DNA of 64,000 nt from Mucilaginibacter rubeus (GTDB taxonomy: Bacteria; Bacteroidota; Bacteroidia; Sphingobacteriales; Sphingobacteriaceae). This document shows, piece after piece, positions 38,901-47,836 of this stretch. How positions within the stretch are numbered: position 1 is the stretch's first letter; the number at the start of each line of letters is the position of its first letter. The stretch lies in the NCBI RefSeq assembly GCF_003286415.2, contig NZ_CP043450.1:2790001-2854000 (forward strand), in the 5' to 3' direction. Under the pieces are notes generated by a model, which had not been told where the DNA came from, made no database searches, and was given only the letters and a program-made list of their open reading frames with translations. The position numbers were made by a program, and so were the translations under genes.

Positions 38901-40898
38901 TCCCTCTGCCCTATATTCGATACCGTAAAGCACAGGCCTCGTATGTTCAAAAATATTAAAGTCTCCAGCTGGATCATCATGATCAAAAAAGCCGGGGCTT
39001 GGTTTTTCATAAGTAAATGTTTGTCGCCCGATATTGACCAAACGGCGCCGGTCATGGGTTGCATACCCCCGCGAATCAAAAACCTGACTACCAGCATCAC
39101 CGATTTCAGTAGGTAATTGATATGTGATTGGTCTTATTGCCGGTTTAAGCGTCAGGCGCGAATCGGCCACGGCCGTAGGCAGCGCTGCATACCTATGCTC
39201 TACTACCGCACCTCCAGAATTGCTACGGTTGGTATAACGAACCTGGTAAATAAATTTTTCTGTGGTTGAACCTGCGATATCTGTATCAATAAAGCCCAGA
39301 CCAAGCATGCGGGCAATATGATAATCCAGGGCCATCAGATTCAATACATCCAGGTAACTAACCAGCAAGCCAGGAGTGGATGGATCGGCATCTTCATCCT
39401 TGACCACGTCCTCCGCTCTTGGATCGGTTTCGCTCAAACTCAAATACTGTGTGAGCATATCCTTAATAGAAGGATCGTTTGGCCTGGATATTTGCCATTT
39501 GTCCTGGTAATTTGCCACTCTCACCCTTGTACCGTCGTTATACTGAGGCCAATGGTTGTCAATCTGATATTTGGTATTATCCAGGCGACCCAACACAACC
39601 TGATCATCAAGGGAAAGCCCGAACCCGTTACCTACAGGAGTCCAGTCGGCGTCGGTCCTTACCGTTAAAAAATCGTGATAGGTTTCAAACGAAAAACTCT
39701 GTAAAAAACTTCCAGCTGTTTTTTGCAGACGAATCCGTGCTATATTATCTCCATAAATAATCTGCTCTCCGGTGTCTGAAGCAATTCTTTCCCGAATCGT
39801 AATAGTTTCCACCTGCCCCTGATCACTATCCGCTATGCTAAGCATCTCCAATTTCAACAGCCCTATTCCGCCGCTTCCCGGTGTCCTGAAATCAAAACCC
39901 GCCGAAAATGCCGTTTTGTTCAGCAACTGAAATTCTAATAAACCGTTATATGCGCGAAGGATATTAGCGGAACCTGTTTGCGGATCCAAGCCCGCAGCTA
40001 TTTGATTATACTGCCCTACGTCCATGAAGGTCAGCTTCAGGCGATGCGTAAATGACCGGTTATCTACTATCGCGTTAAGAAAATAGGTCCAGCTACTATC
40101 CGCGTAATTGACAGAAGGCCTTGCCCCATCGAACTGCAGGTTGAACCTTAGCGGAGTATAAGGGGTCCTATACAGTTGTACAAAATCATTTACCCTGTTG
40201 TATGGGTTAGCCAAGCTGCTTTTATGTATAAGACTGCCCGCAGGTAAATGGTTATTACCCAGTTCGCCGATGAGACTCCACCGTAAATGGATACCGGACA
40301 CAATGCCGACAGTACCATCTGCTCCTGCAGCCTGAAGGTATAAACTTGGTGAATTATTAATGTATTCTGGCCCACAAGGATCAAGGCCCACACCATCCAG
40401 GTTTTTTTTCAGTGTATCATATACACCCAGGAATCTGATGAGTGCGTCATCCAGCACCTGCTTTTCAGGCTCGGTTATTTCCGTAAACCGAGCCGTAAAA
40501 ACCACAAAGTTTTCCTTAACAATCCGAAACGCCGTACTGTAGTCATAATACCCTAACCCCTCCGAACTGACAAAGAAATCGCGGGCATAGAAATCCCCTG
40601 CCAGAAAATCCCCAGGTTGAGGGTTGTCACCGACATTGAAATTTACCTCGTAGAAATCATCTCCTTCAAAATCACCCGGAACAAAGTCAGGTACTGTTCC
40701 ATCAATTCGATTGCGGATGCGGATCGTTATATTATACAATTTCCGTAGCGAATCCATTTCCAGCGTCTTCAACAGATTTGTAATCTGTTCATTCGAGGCA
40801 AATGCTCCGCTTAACTGCAGTGCCCTTATCGAGGCCAGACAGGCGGCTACATTACTGTAATCGGCCAGAAAAGCGTAAGTAGTATTGATAGATGGCAT
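35943..40898 (-). CDS. Giant 1651-aa protein of unknown function in the tail-fibre/toxin cluster
   Basis: There is no signal peptide and no membrane segment. The first 75 residues are helical. Residues about 78-115 contain an acidic repeat of GDF units (VPGDFEGDDFYE, NPQPGDFLAGDFYARDFF). Around 200 the motif SGIHLRWSLIGELG is followed by PYNRVNDFVQLYRTPYTPL, which recurs in style in large uncharacterised bacterial proteins. The remaining 1200 residues are beta-rich, ending in what look like fibronectin-type modules (about 1480-1651). It starts 43 bases after the 2110-aa gene. I do not recognise a function; size, beta content and neighbours suggest a structural or fibre-like component. Confidence 0.5.
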   Translation of the reverse strand: MPSINTTYAFLADYSNVAACLASIRALQLSGAFASNEQITNLLKTLEMDSLRKLYNITIRIRNRIDGTVPDFVPGDFEGDDFYEVNFNVGDNPQPGDFLAGDFYARDFFVSSEGLGYYDYSTAFRIVKENFVVFTARFTEITEPEKQVLDDALIRFLGVYDTLKKNLDGVGLDPCGPEYINNSPSLYLQAAGADGTVGIVSGIHLRWSLIGELGNNHLPAGSLIHKSSLANPYNRVNDFVQLYRTPYTPLRFNLQFDGARPSVNYADSSWTYFLNAIVDNRSFTHRLKLTFMDVGQYNQIAAGLDPQTGSANILRAYNGLLEFQLLNKTAFSAGFDFRTPGSGGIGLLKLEMLSIADSDQGQVETITIRERIASDTGEQIIYGDNIARIRLQKTAGSFLQSFSFETYHDFLTVRTDADWTPVGNGFGLSLDDQVVLGRLDNTKYQIDNHWPQYNDGTRVRVANYQDKWQISRPNDPSIKDMLTQYLSLSETDPRAEDVVKDEDADPSTPGLLVSYLDVLNLMALDYHIARMLGLGFIDTDIAGSTTEKFIYQVRYTNRSNSGGAVVEHRYAALPTAVADSRLTLKPAIRPITYQLPTEIGDAGSQVFDSRGYATHDRRRLVNIGRQTFTYEKPSPGFFDHDDPAGDFNIFEHTRPVLYGIEYRAEGQAAYVKPEITQEKTIGFTYYAYDDAFPDTGIPENVPVTDNPDSLYIHLEQKEGVHYYAIYGINWFARASVLSDEMATDATEFQVVNRLSPPADIAVQYIQQEDTLLLTTATEQNWLAGRNTRFKGKDVSFTRLTFNWLDIIDISDLPADVPLHAENVVKADTIRTWFKPDAIRQVSGLITDIVTANGDDRLLMLNTGSYRLLDGTLIAPSVDDGDLERFAGSLLVTQEGQFVVVSLVSATDGLRIIIEKSISTQATEDPENPGFYGTTQNVLQPSLNSRFTLTENLKQTTNWLPVQADVELVDFSVPDAPVIETRVDSEGNAFRDLIGGISGRALVQPLFGEGVLQNMPGYYSVTYESGIVLVPHPQINLPYDPAFPDRNTPDTLQVAHVEWYKGLIRMPFAVGGTKKKLVQVARIVQSNPLTIYIYDPTYLDDGIQISATINDLISEVNFHPGYKVYLFAEPAPNHAFNRSNILPVGQDTDRKTLIGLQSADLRLSGTGFTSGVSLPGILFARNIQEPLQPDEPINYGLKVRPDATGKAAFTFDVPIAAENSGVARNPFGMAFYRTTNEEVLFALYQPATVNNIKNDLSALTEDPHFNQRYAELLNLKFSVDGPGHFQVFEAQPQPYGFPVPDLPSLVNATDTPEVRMEKYRLAIWGTLMPLTEQTPVLAFVKTGLQTENKLPAIRDVNGLLLGPAQEGFDPFPMVRKYVKTPGDQNMYVRFTDYKLFGSSRFLYFYAAAEVTNQLVAGPLSLFTGPVSILQSLASDSPLIRHVSIDTTGIEQPITVSFKIAPFSAIDRISAIRLYRTTAETAAISLQGMGAFVQQEIAEGYALDHVVTDTLEDMLLLPMGETLYYRLAGVRKIINEMEQEEEVVTHGSEVIAVRLIDTLNPEAPQITYHEDTNTLNWPATANKSSYFLFNQNERGNWQRVYAVTPPVLGDMTYVLPAPLPKVDAQGNPIYHRFKVKVQNSSGLFNLVDKELTI

Positions 40899-40941
40899 TT
40901 CTTTCTTTATAAGTTTTCTTAATCCTTCTTACTCAAATATT

Positions 40942-43900
40942 TTATGACAAATACGGCTCAAGTGCAATGGCCGGACTATCATATTGCTGGAAGTCGGTTT
41001 CATAGTCTATTCCATTGAATATCTTGTACCGGATGCTCAGCTGCATTTTACCCACAGGCAAGTCCATAATTTCGTTGGTAATAAAGACGCCGGAAGTATC
41101 TGCAGCATATAAGCGGATAAAAGCATCCGGATTCAGGGTACTACCGTCGGAAAGTACAATGGTCAGTTTAAAGGTATCCTCCAATGAAGCCGCCGGTAAT
41201 TTAGGATCATTGAACGGCTCTGGGCTGGTTATCACCAAGCCAAGAATACGCTTAACCTGATTATTGCCAGGACCGGTGTTCACCACCAGGCGGATGGCCG
41301 TATTAACGGCGGGCTCTATCGCAATCAAAGCAAGTCCTCCATAAACGAGCCTGTCAAATGGCACAGCATACCGTACCACGTTCTCCGGCGCTCCTTCGGT
41401 CAGGCCATGAATCAGCGGTATAAGCTTACTATTAACGTCAGCATCCGAAAAGCTTACGTCCTGCCTATAGATCGCGTACCTGGCGGGCTCGCCGGCGTTG
41501 TTCAGCACAAAACTACCTGCCTGTTCCTGCAGATCGGCATACCTCGAAGTTTTGAAGCTGAATTTATGGACTTCTATACTTTGAGGAGAAATACCGGCAG
41601 GCGCATATACGGCTTTAAATAAAGCTGTATACAACGTATTAGGCTGCAGATCCGGAAATGCATAAAAGCCATGACGAGTCTTCTTTTTTATCGGCACCGG
41701 CATTTGGTCGCATGCACCTTTCGCCGCAGCCTTGTTCAGGTAATACAGTGTCTGTTCATCCTCCGGAAGCATCCCCACGTTATCATCGGTGATAAGTACC
41801 TCCTGCACCGGCGACCATTGTAGCGAGGGCGTCAGGCTTACGCCGAAGGGGTCTATCAACTGCACATCAAGGCGGCTTTGCACCTCAGGCAGCTGCTTAT
41901 AGGTATCCCAATCTGCATACATGGCATTCAAATAAGGTTGTGTAAAAAACAATTTGACCTGCGGGAAATGGCAAAAAACTGGTTTGCTCAGATTATAACG
42001 CCCCTGGGCATCCGGGAATGAGCGGTTGTAATCGATATAAGCTTTCAAACTGGCCAGTTTGAAGGAATCGGTGCGGTCCTGCATAGCAAGTTCATGATAC
42101 TTGGTACTGTGCTGATGGAAATGCCCTATTGGCCCGGCGGTTTTGAACCCAAAGATATGGGTGCGCATTGCGGAGCCCGGAACCTGCCCGTTGACACGGT
42201 CTTGCGTTTGAATCAGTATAGCAAACGTGGTATTGGGGCGCCACACCGGCTGTATGGTTTTATTGATGCTATCGCTCAATATATCGACTTCTGTAATTAA
42301 CTGTTCATGGCTGCCTGGGTTATCGGTTTCCTTTTTTCGCAGCTCCTCGGTAATATAACTCAACGTGTTTAGGTAGGCAGCCCCTGCAATTTGCAGGTAA
42401 GGTTGCAGCTCTGACGGAATAGCCGTACTCAGGCATTGAATACGGTCAAGATAGATATCCAATTGACCGGAAACTCTGTTCACTGAAATCAGCAGTTGTT
42501 TGTATTGTTTCGTTCTTAACTTCCCTGTCATACCATCCACCGTGTAAGGTGCGCTGGCCTCCAGTTTTCTAACATTTGCACCGTTATACAGTGTAAGCCA
42601 GATAGTAAAAGTTGGTACTGCAGCCTGATCAGTGTATGACGCTTCAGGATCAACGGTTCCGGACTGGAGCAAATGAAGCGCAAAGCCTTTCCTCTGTCCG
42701 GAGCTTTCATCCTGACTGACCTTGTACATTAGCGTACTAACTCCCCGTGTATAAGGATCGAACATAGTGGTCACGCCAGCCGAAAAATTACCATTCTCTA
42801 CACGGAGGGCAGGATAATAAGGGATCACAAATCCGTCAGCATTGCCCTCGTACTGATATATATTATGTAGTTGCAGGTAATCGCCGTTATCTTTCTCATA
42901 ATAGCCGCGGTTGCTCCAGGGGCCACCGCTCAAAATACCGTTAATATTACCGGAAAGGTCATGGAGTGAATCAAGTGCCCATTCCGCTACTGTACCAGGC
43001 TGGTTGTGATAAGCCATACCCCGCACCTCTTCTGCGCTGAAACTTCGATTGAACAGGGTAGCAAACAACAGTGCCTTTTCCAATTCGAATCCCGGCTCTA
43101 ATGCCGCAATTTCTGGTGTTACCAGCACATCTGGAAGCTCCAGGTGTCCGCCTATTACCCAATCTCCCAAATAATCGGCAGGAGGAAAAGGATCGAATTC
43201 CAGGCGGATCAGGCTGACCGCTTCATCTTCATTATCATAGGCAACTTCCCTATTTTGCTGCCCCGCTGGCAACGTGATAGTAAAACGCAGCAGAGTTGTT
43301 TCCGTAGTACTGCCATAGAAGTCAGGTGTATCAAGAAGTGACATCAGGCTTACCGATACGTCCTGGTTGTTGGATCCAAATGCCAGGCGCAATGACAAAA
43401 CCGGTTCCGGGAGCCGGATATATAATATTCCCTGTCCCTCAAGGCATAAGCTTTCCGCCCCGAAACCATTTTGAAATTTCACTGTTCCCGTTGTCCCTGT
43501 CAGTGTGAACTCCAGGCCCTTATAAGTAAAAGTTGTACCAACGGGATAAATCGTTCCGTCCGGCACCTGCGTCCAGTCCACGACATTCTTCCTATGGATC
43601 GTGTCATAGCAAAAGATGTCCTGCTGTTGAACATATCGTGCATCCATATCTGCAGTAGTTTGGGACGATCCTCTTGAATAGCTGAACATATTCTGCGAGA
43701 GCAGTCTGATCTTATTATATTTATTTTTTTCAGCAAACTGCCAGTAACCATCCTTAAGACGGCTGAGCTCTATCGCATCTGTTCCTGTATTACCTGCCAC
43801 AATTGCGGTTACCGCCTCGTAAACATGGTACGGCACCCAAGCCGAGCCCGTTTCGTTCCAGGCATAGATCTCGAGACGAGTCATCTCATATTCGTGCTTC

Positions 43901-46900
43901 ACCTGCTTATTGATCCCTTTTTGCGGAGGGATCATTTCCGAATAGCCCTCTGGCACCTGGTTCGAAGTGCCGCCCAGCGATTCGATAACTGGTTTAACGG
44001 GCTTCAACAGTTCGATATCGATAAAACTGTCCAGCGGAATTGTTACATTATCTGACTCTCCCGGAACCAGGAAATTATATTTCCAACCCGAGTTTCCTGG
44101 AGGTGGTATGGTTACTGAATTTTCATTATTCACATAATTCAGTGTAAATGTTTCTCCCGATAAAATATTCAATGCTGCTGCCGGCTGATACCCTGTTGAC
44201 GGATCAGGTAATTGTAATACTGCAACCGGGGCCAACAATGCATCCTGATTGTCGTTAAAATGCCAGGTTAGGCTCACCGTAAGCTTGATATCAGGAATTG
44301 GCCATGGAAGATTAAGCTTCACCTTGAAACTACCCGTAATATTGAAAGGGTGCGGTGCCTCTACTGATAGCGTGGCAGAAACAGCTATACCAAATTTAAA
44401 CTTCCAAACCTTGAAGTAAGCATAACCGGCTACCTGGATAAAACCGCCAACCTGAACAGGCTTGAAGCTGACAAAACCGCCGATATTTAACGAAGCTCCA
44501 AACCCAAGCCCCACCGGCCCGAAAGATTTATTAAAATCAAATTTGGCACCTGCACCTGCTTTCACGCCCTGTGAAGATAACATCAGGTAAGCGTATCCCT
44601 GGAACAAGGTTAAGATTTCGGCTTGTACCCTGGCACTATCCGGCGAATCCTTTCCTACATTGATATACCATCCGGAAGCATTATTAAAGAAAAACGCCAT
44701 ATCAAGCGTACCTCTCATATCCAGTATGAGGCCTTTGATATCCCCCTGGTCCGGAAAGCTATATTTCGCGGAAAGCGTACTGCGAAAAGAATCGTCCCCA
44801 AAAATGATTACTGCACTAAACGGTGGATCTACATCGTCACCTAAACCAAGCCGGTTTCGCAATATACCCGCCTGCCCTTCGATCAGAAACACGTCTGGAA
44901 GCCCAAGCAGCAGAAATAGTTTGGAAGAAAAAACGAAGCCCGAATCAAAAGCGGTAGCTACAGACATCCCCGCCCCGAAAGAGTAACCAGGTCTATTTCC
45001 AAATTTATCAATCGCAATTCCTTCCCGGCCCGTTATTGTACTTGGAACTTTATAGTAATCCCACCATGTTGCGGAGTCCGGGAGCTTAGGGTTGGTAGCA
45101 GATTTGTCTGGCATATAATGTTGCCCAATTAATCCGCGGAACCCATAAATGCCCAAACCTGTTGCCCCAAGCGGTATCGGGGCAGCCAATTCCAATCCTA
45201 CATCCACAACAAAAGATGGCACACTCGGTGTAAGACGCATCCCTGCGGAGCCAGATAATCTTAATTTGGGAGCCGTAAAAGTAACAGAACCTGTATATTC
45301 GGTAGCCGCAGCAGTGGTGCTGATTGCGGGGTCCGGATTACGCATACTGAGATAACCTTCCAAAATAAAAGCGGCCTTATCCTTGCCAACGTTGCCCGGA
45401 ATCGTCAAATCTATGGCAATGGTATCGATACTGATAAAATTATCGAATGGTTTACCTGCACCGTTGTCTACCGTAAAGTAATACTTAATGCCGTTCCCAC
45501 TTGCACTTACACCAGCGTTGCCTGTGTTAATCATACCGTCAAAGCCAAAAAAAGCATAGCGACGATCGATACCGTTAAGCTTTTTGCTGTAAGGGCCAAG
45601 CGACATGTGAGATACTTCCAGGTTTACCGGCCCTACTTTCAAACGTACGGATGCCGGTAGTAAAAGCTCTCCTCCGTCAAATTCCAGGCTGCCGTCATCC
45701 CAGATTACCAGTTTTGATATTTCGATATCCTTCGGAAGGACATCTCCAAGCACAGGCAGGTCGGCAATAAAACTTAATTTGCCCGACGTCCTGATGTAAA
45801 AACGCCCGCCTCGGCTGCCTACCTCCAATGTGCGGATATCCAGCTCAAAAACATTAGGAAGCCTAATTGGCGGAAAAGTCCCATCCTGCGGCCGGGCACT
45901 AATCTTAAAATCTCCGTTATCCTGGTAAAATGCGTCAATCAGAATAACAACTACTTCCCCGTTTTGTTCAAATCCCGGAATAACCAGTTTACCGCTTATG
46001 GCGGAATTAACGATACTATTATGTTTAAAAGTGATCGAAAAATGATCAAGCTCGACACTAAAAAGACCAAAATCTCGATGAATAGATCCTGAGTCCGCGT
46101 CGATCCCTATTGTACCGGAGATTCCTCCCGTTCCTATCAGGAGGTTTCGTCCATATATGGTGGCACTCGGGCGTGAAGGATTATCCTGACCAAATCCGCC
46201 AAAGGTTACAGAAGCCTGTTGTACATACAAACCCATAAAATCCGGCGAAAATCCTGCGGCGTCGGCCTCCGGGATATTTGTCTTACTGCTCAAATCCAGT
46301 TTTGCTTTGGTAAACTCGATGATCAGTCCCGTATTACCAATCTGATTGTATTGTGGTATCAGCGAGCCCTCCAGTTCCAGCTTGGAACCTATTCCCGATT
46401 CGGTATCCACATAAAAGGTTGCCTCTGCAAACCTGAACAAAGAACGTGTATTCGGAATAACGTTACCTTTATTATCCACCGGCTGTAAAATTGTAGTTGG
46501 GAACTCAATTCCCGCCGAAAGGGTCAAACTGGCCCTAACCCAGGGCTTGATCAGTTTTTGTATATAGTCCTCGATCCCGCCAGGAACAATCAGGTTATAG
46601 AATTGCTGCAGTTTCTCCCTGGTTTGATCAAGGTTCCCGTCCAGTAAATATGCCGCAAACATGAGTTCCGAAATACTTACCGGAATATCAACGTTCTGCC
46701 GGATCAGTCCTGCCACCATCGACACCGTGGGTACCTGGCCGGCCGGCAGGCTTAAATGCGCGTCAGGATATAATTCATTAATATCATCTATCAGCTGCTG
46801 GTATCTGGAAACCGAAGCGTCTGCCGGATCAACGAAATAGTTCAGCGTATGCGCCAACACCTGCTCGTCCGTTACTTTAAACACCTGCAAGCCAAGCTGG

Positions 46901-47274
46901 TAAAAACCATCCGGAGAAAAAGAAAACCCTTTCAGGTTAAAAGTACCGAGGAAGGCTAATATATCCCACTGGTATTGCAGCGTGATTGGAAAGGATGATA
47001 TGTTCTCGTCCCCGTTCTCGTCAGGGTTTAATACAAAACGCAGCCCAAATGGCAAGTCGATACCAATATTGGCCGTAACAATATCCAACTTATAAAAAGC
47101 TGCGTCGCCGCGATAACTTTTGGAATACTGGAAATTTTTGTAATGGATTTTGTCAAGCAGGGCCTGTAAGCCTTCCTGGGCAAAAGACAAAAATTCCGGC
47201 AGATCGTCCACCGTGATCACTTCTGATAAACTCGGATAGTATCGTTTGGTTATGGCGCTGGTCTGTGTGGGCAT
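40942..47274 (-). CDS. Giant 2110-aa DUF6603-like protein with LamG-like module
   Basis: This is the largest gene in the window. It has no signal peptide. Residues about 1-300 are mixed alpha/beta (LPEFLSFAQEGLQALLDKIH at the start). Residues about 350-1050 are a long series of amphipathic beta strands with motifs GLGIYGFRGLIGQHYMPD, ATWWDYYKVPS, LFLLLGLPDVFLIEGQAGIL and SARVQAEILTLFQGYAYLML. I associate these with the uncharacterised DUF6603 group. Residues about 1430-1610 look like a LamG fold (VAEWALDSLHDLSGNINGIL). The C-terminus has further beta domains. No catalytic motif is visible. It lies 196 bases downstream of the immunity gene. The DUF6603 link is from memory of the family style and is moderate. 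Confidence 0.5.
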   Translation of the reverse strand: MPTQTSAITKRYYPSLSEVITVDDLPEFLSFAQEGLQALLDKIHYKNFQYSKSYRGDAAFYKLDIVTANIGIDLPFGLRFVLNPDENGDENISSFPITLQYQWDILAFLGTFNLKGFSFSPDGFYQLGLQVFKVTDEQVLAHTLNYFVDPADASVSRYQQLIDDINELYPDAHLSLPAGQVPTVSMVAGLIRQNVDIPVSISELMFAAYLLDGNLDQTREKLQQFYNLIVPGGIEDYIQKLIKPWVRASLTLSAGIEFPTTILQPVDNKGNVIPNTRSLFRFAEATFYVDTESGIGSKLELEGSLIPQYNQIGNTGLIIEFTKAKLDLSSKTNIPEADAAGFSPDFMGLYVQQASVTFGGFGQDNPSRPSATIYGRNLLIGTGGISGTIGIDADSGSIHRDFGLFSVELDHFSITFKHNSIVNSAISGKLVIPGFEQNGEVVVILIDAFYQDNGDFKISARPQDGTFPPIRLPNVFELDIRTLEVGSRGGRFYIRTSGKLSFIADLPVLGDVLPKDIEISKLVIWDDGSLEFDGGELLLPASVRLKVGPVNLEVSHMSLGPYSKKLNGIDRRYAFFGFDGMINTGNAGVSASGNGIKYYFTVDNGAGKPFDNFISIDTIAIDLTIPGNVGKDKAAFILEGYLSMRNPDPAISTTAAATEYTGSVTFTAPKLRLSGSAGMRLTPSVPSFVVDVGLELAAPIPLGATGLGIYGFRGLIGQHYMPDKSATNPKLPDSATWWDYYKVPSTITGREGIAIDKFGNRPGYSFGAGMSVATAFDSGFVFSSKLFLLLGLPDVFLIEGQAGILRNRLGLGDDVDPPFSAVIIFGDDSFRSTLSAKYSFPDQGDIKGLILDMRGTLDMAFFFNNASGWYINVGKDSPDSARVQAEILTLFQGYAYLMLSSQGVKAGAGAKFDFNKSFGPVGLGFGASLNIGGFVSFKPVQVGGFIQVAGYAYFKVWKFKFGIAVSATLSVEAPHPFNITGSFKVKLNLPWPIPDIKLTVSLTWHFNDNQDALLAPVAVLQLPDPSTGYQPAAALNILSGETFTLNYVNNENSVTIPPPGNSGWKYNFLVPGESDNVTIPLDSFIDIELLKPVKPVIESLGGTSNQVPEGYSEMIPPQKGINKQVKHEYEMTRLEIYAWNETGSAWVPYHVYEAVTAIVAGNTGTDAIELSRLKDGYWQFAEKNKYNKIRLLSQNMFSYSRGSSQTTADMDARYVQQQDIFCYDTIHRKNVVDWTQVPDGTIYPVGTTFTYKGLEFTLTGTTGTVKFQNGFGAESLCLEGQGILYIRLPEPVLSLRLAFGSNNQDVSVSLMSLLDTPDFYGSTTETTLLRFTITLPAGQQNREVAYDNEDEAVSLIRLEFDPFPPADYLGDWVIGGHLELPDVLVTPEIAALEPGFELEKALLFATLFNRSFSAEEVRGMAYHNQPGTVAEWALDSLHDLSGNINGILSGGPWSNRGYYEKDNGDYLQLHNIYQYEGNADGFVIPYYPALRVENGNFSAGVTTMFDPYTRGVSTLMYKVSQDESSGQRKGFALHLLQSGTVDPEASYTDQAAVPTFTIWLTLYNGANVRKLEASAPYTVDGMTGKLRTKQYKQLLISVNRVSGQLDIYLDRIQCLSTAIPSELQPYLQIAGAAYLNTLSYITEELRKKETDNPGSHEQLITEVDILSDSINKTIQPVWRPNTTFAILIQTQDRVNGQVPGSAMRTHIFGFKTAGPIGHFHQHSTKYHELAMQDRTDSFKLASLKAYIDYNRSFPDAQGRYNLSKPVFCHFPQVKLFFTQPYLNAMYADWDTYKQLPEVQSRLDVQLIDPFGVSLTPSLQWSPVQEVLITDDNVGMLPEDEQTLYYLNKAAAKGACDQMPVPIKKKTRHGFYAFPDLQPNTLYTALFKAVYAPAGISPQSIEVHKFSFKTSRYADLQEQAGSFVLNNAGEPARYAIYRQDVSFSDADVNSKLIPLIHGLTEGAPENVVRYAVPFDRLVYGGLALIAIEPAVNTAIRLVVNTGPGNNQVKRILGLVITSPEPFNDPKLPAASLEDTFKLTIVLSDGSTLNPDAFIRLYAADTSGVFITNEIMDLPVGKMQLSIRYKIFNGIDYETDFQQYDSPAIALEPYLS

Positions 47275-47470
47275 ATTTAATTATTTATACTATATACTCG
47301 GAGTTATTTATTTTTTGAGATTACACCTATAAAATCAAAACTCAAGCGGGCTTAGTTATGTAATTCTTGACATATTGAATTTTCACTTAAAACCCTATTA
47401 ACCAATGTTTTTATTAAGTATTTTCTTAAGCCTTTCCATCATTAAATAGCGAATAGTATATAAGTAATAG

Positions 47471-47836
47471 TCATATTTTACTTCCGTCAATTGGTGGCGT
47501 TAGTAAAAAATCGCGCCACCCCATAACAATTTCTCTTAAATCTGATGTAGGCATAGTGTAAGTTCCCCCCGACCGATGTTCAAACTCAACGCGATCCTGA
47601 TAAATCAGTAGATCTACCATCTCACTACCTGCTTGTATTTCGCTATTGGGGTCAGCTAAGGCGGCGTCAATGTCCGTTAACAACCCATGATCAGGGTCAT
47701 CAATATCATCAGGTCCCCAGTCATATAAAAGATGTGTTACATACTTTAAGTTTGAACCTGGTATTTTATCTATAATTCCGTCGTTGTTCTCATTTTGGAA
47801 GTCTATTCCGTATTTATCAATTATTTCTTTTCTCAC
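47471..47836 (-). CDS. Probable immunity protein for the EndoU-like toxin
   Basis: The 121-aa acidic cytosolic protein starts with GTG at 47836, which overlaps the toxin stop by four bases (GTGA), the usual toxin-immunity coupling. Sequence features are an Asp-rich middle (WGPDDIDDPDHGLLTDIDAAL) and a C-terminal SDLREIVMGWRDFLLTPP that resembles the end of several small immunity proteins. The high acidic content would suit binding to the basic C-terminus of the toxin. No family was assigned. The immunity role rests on size, charge, position and overlap. Confidence 0.6.
   Translation of the reverse strand: MRKEIIDKYGIDFQNENNDGIIDKIPGSNLKYVTHLLYDWGPDDIDDPDHGLLTDIDAALADPNSEIQAGSEMVDLLIYQDRVEFEHRSGGTYTMPTSDLREIVMGWRDFLLTPPIDGSKI

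Noticed and set aside
38760..39116. Plus-strand 118-codon frame inside the 1651-aa gene
   Set aside because: It is antisense to a clearly coding region.
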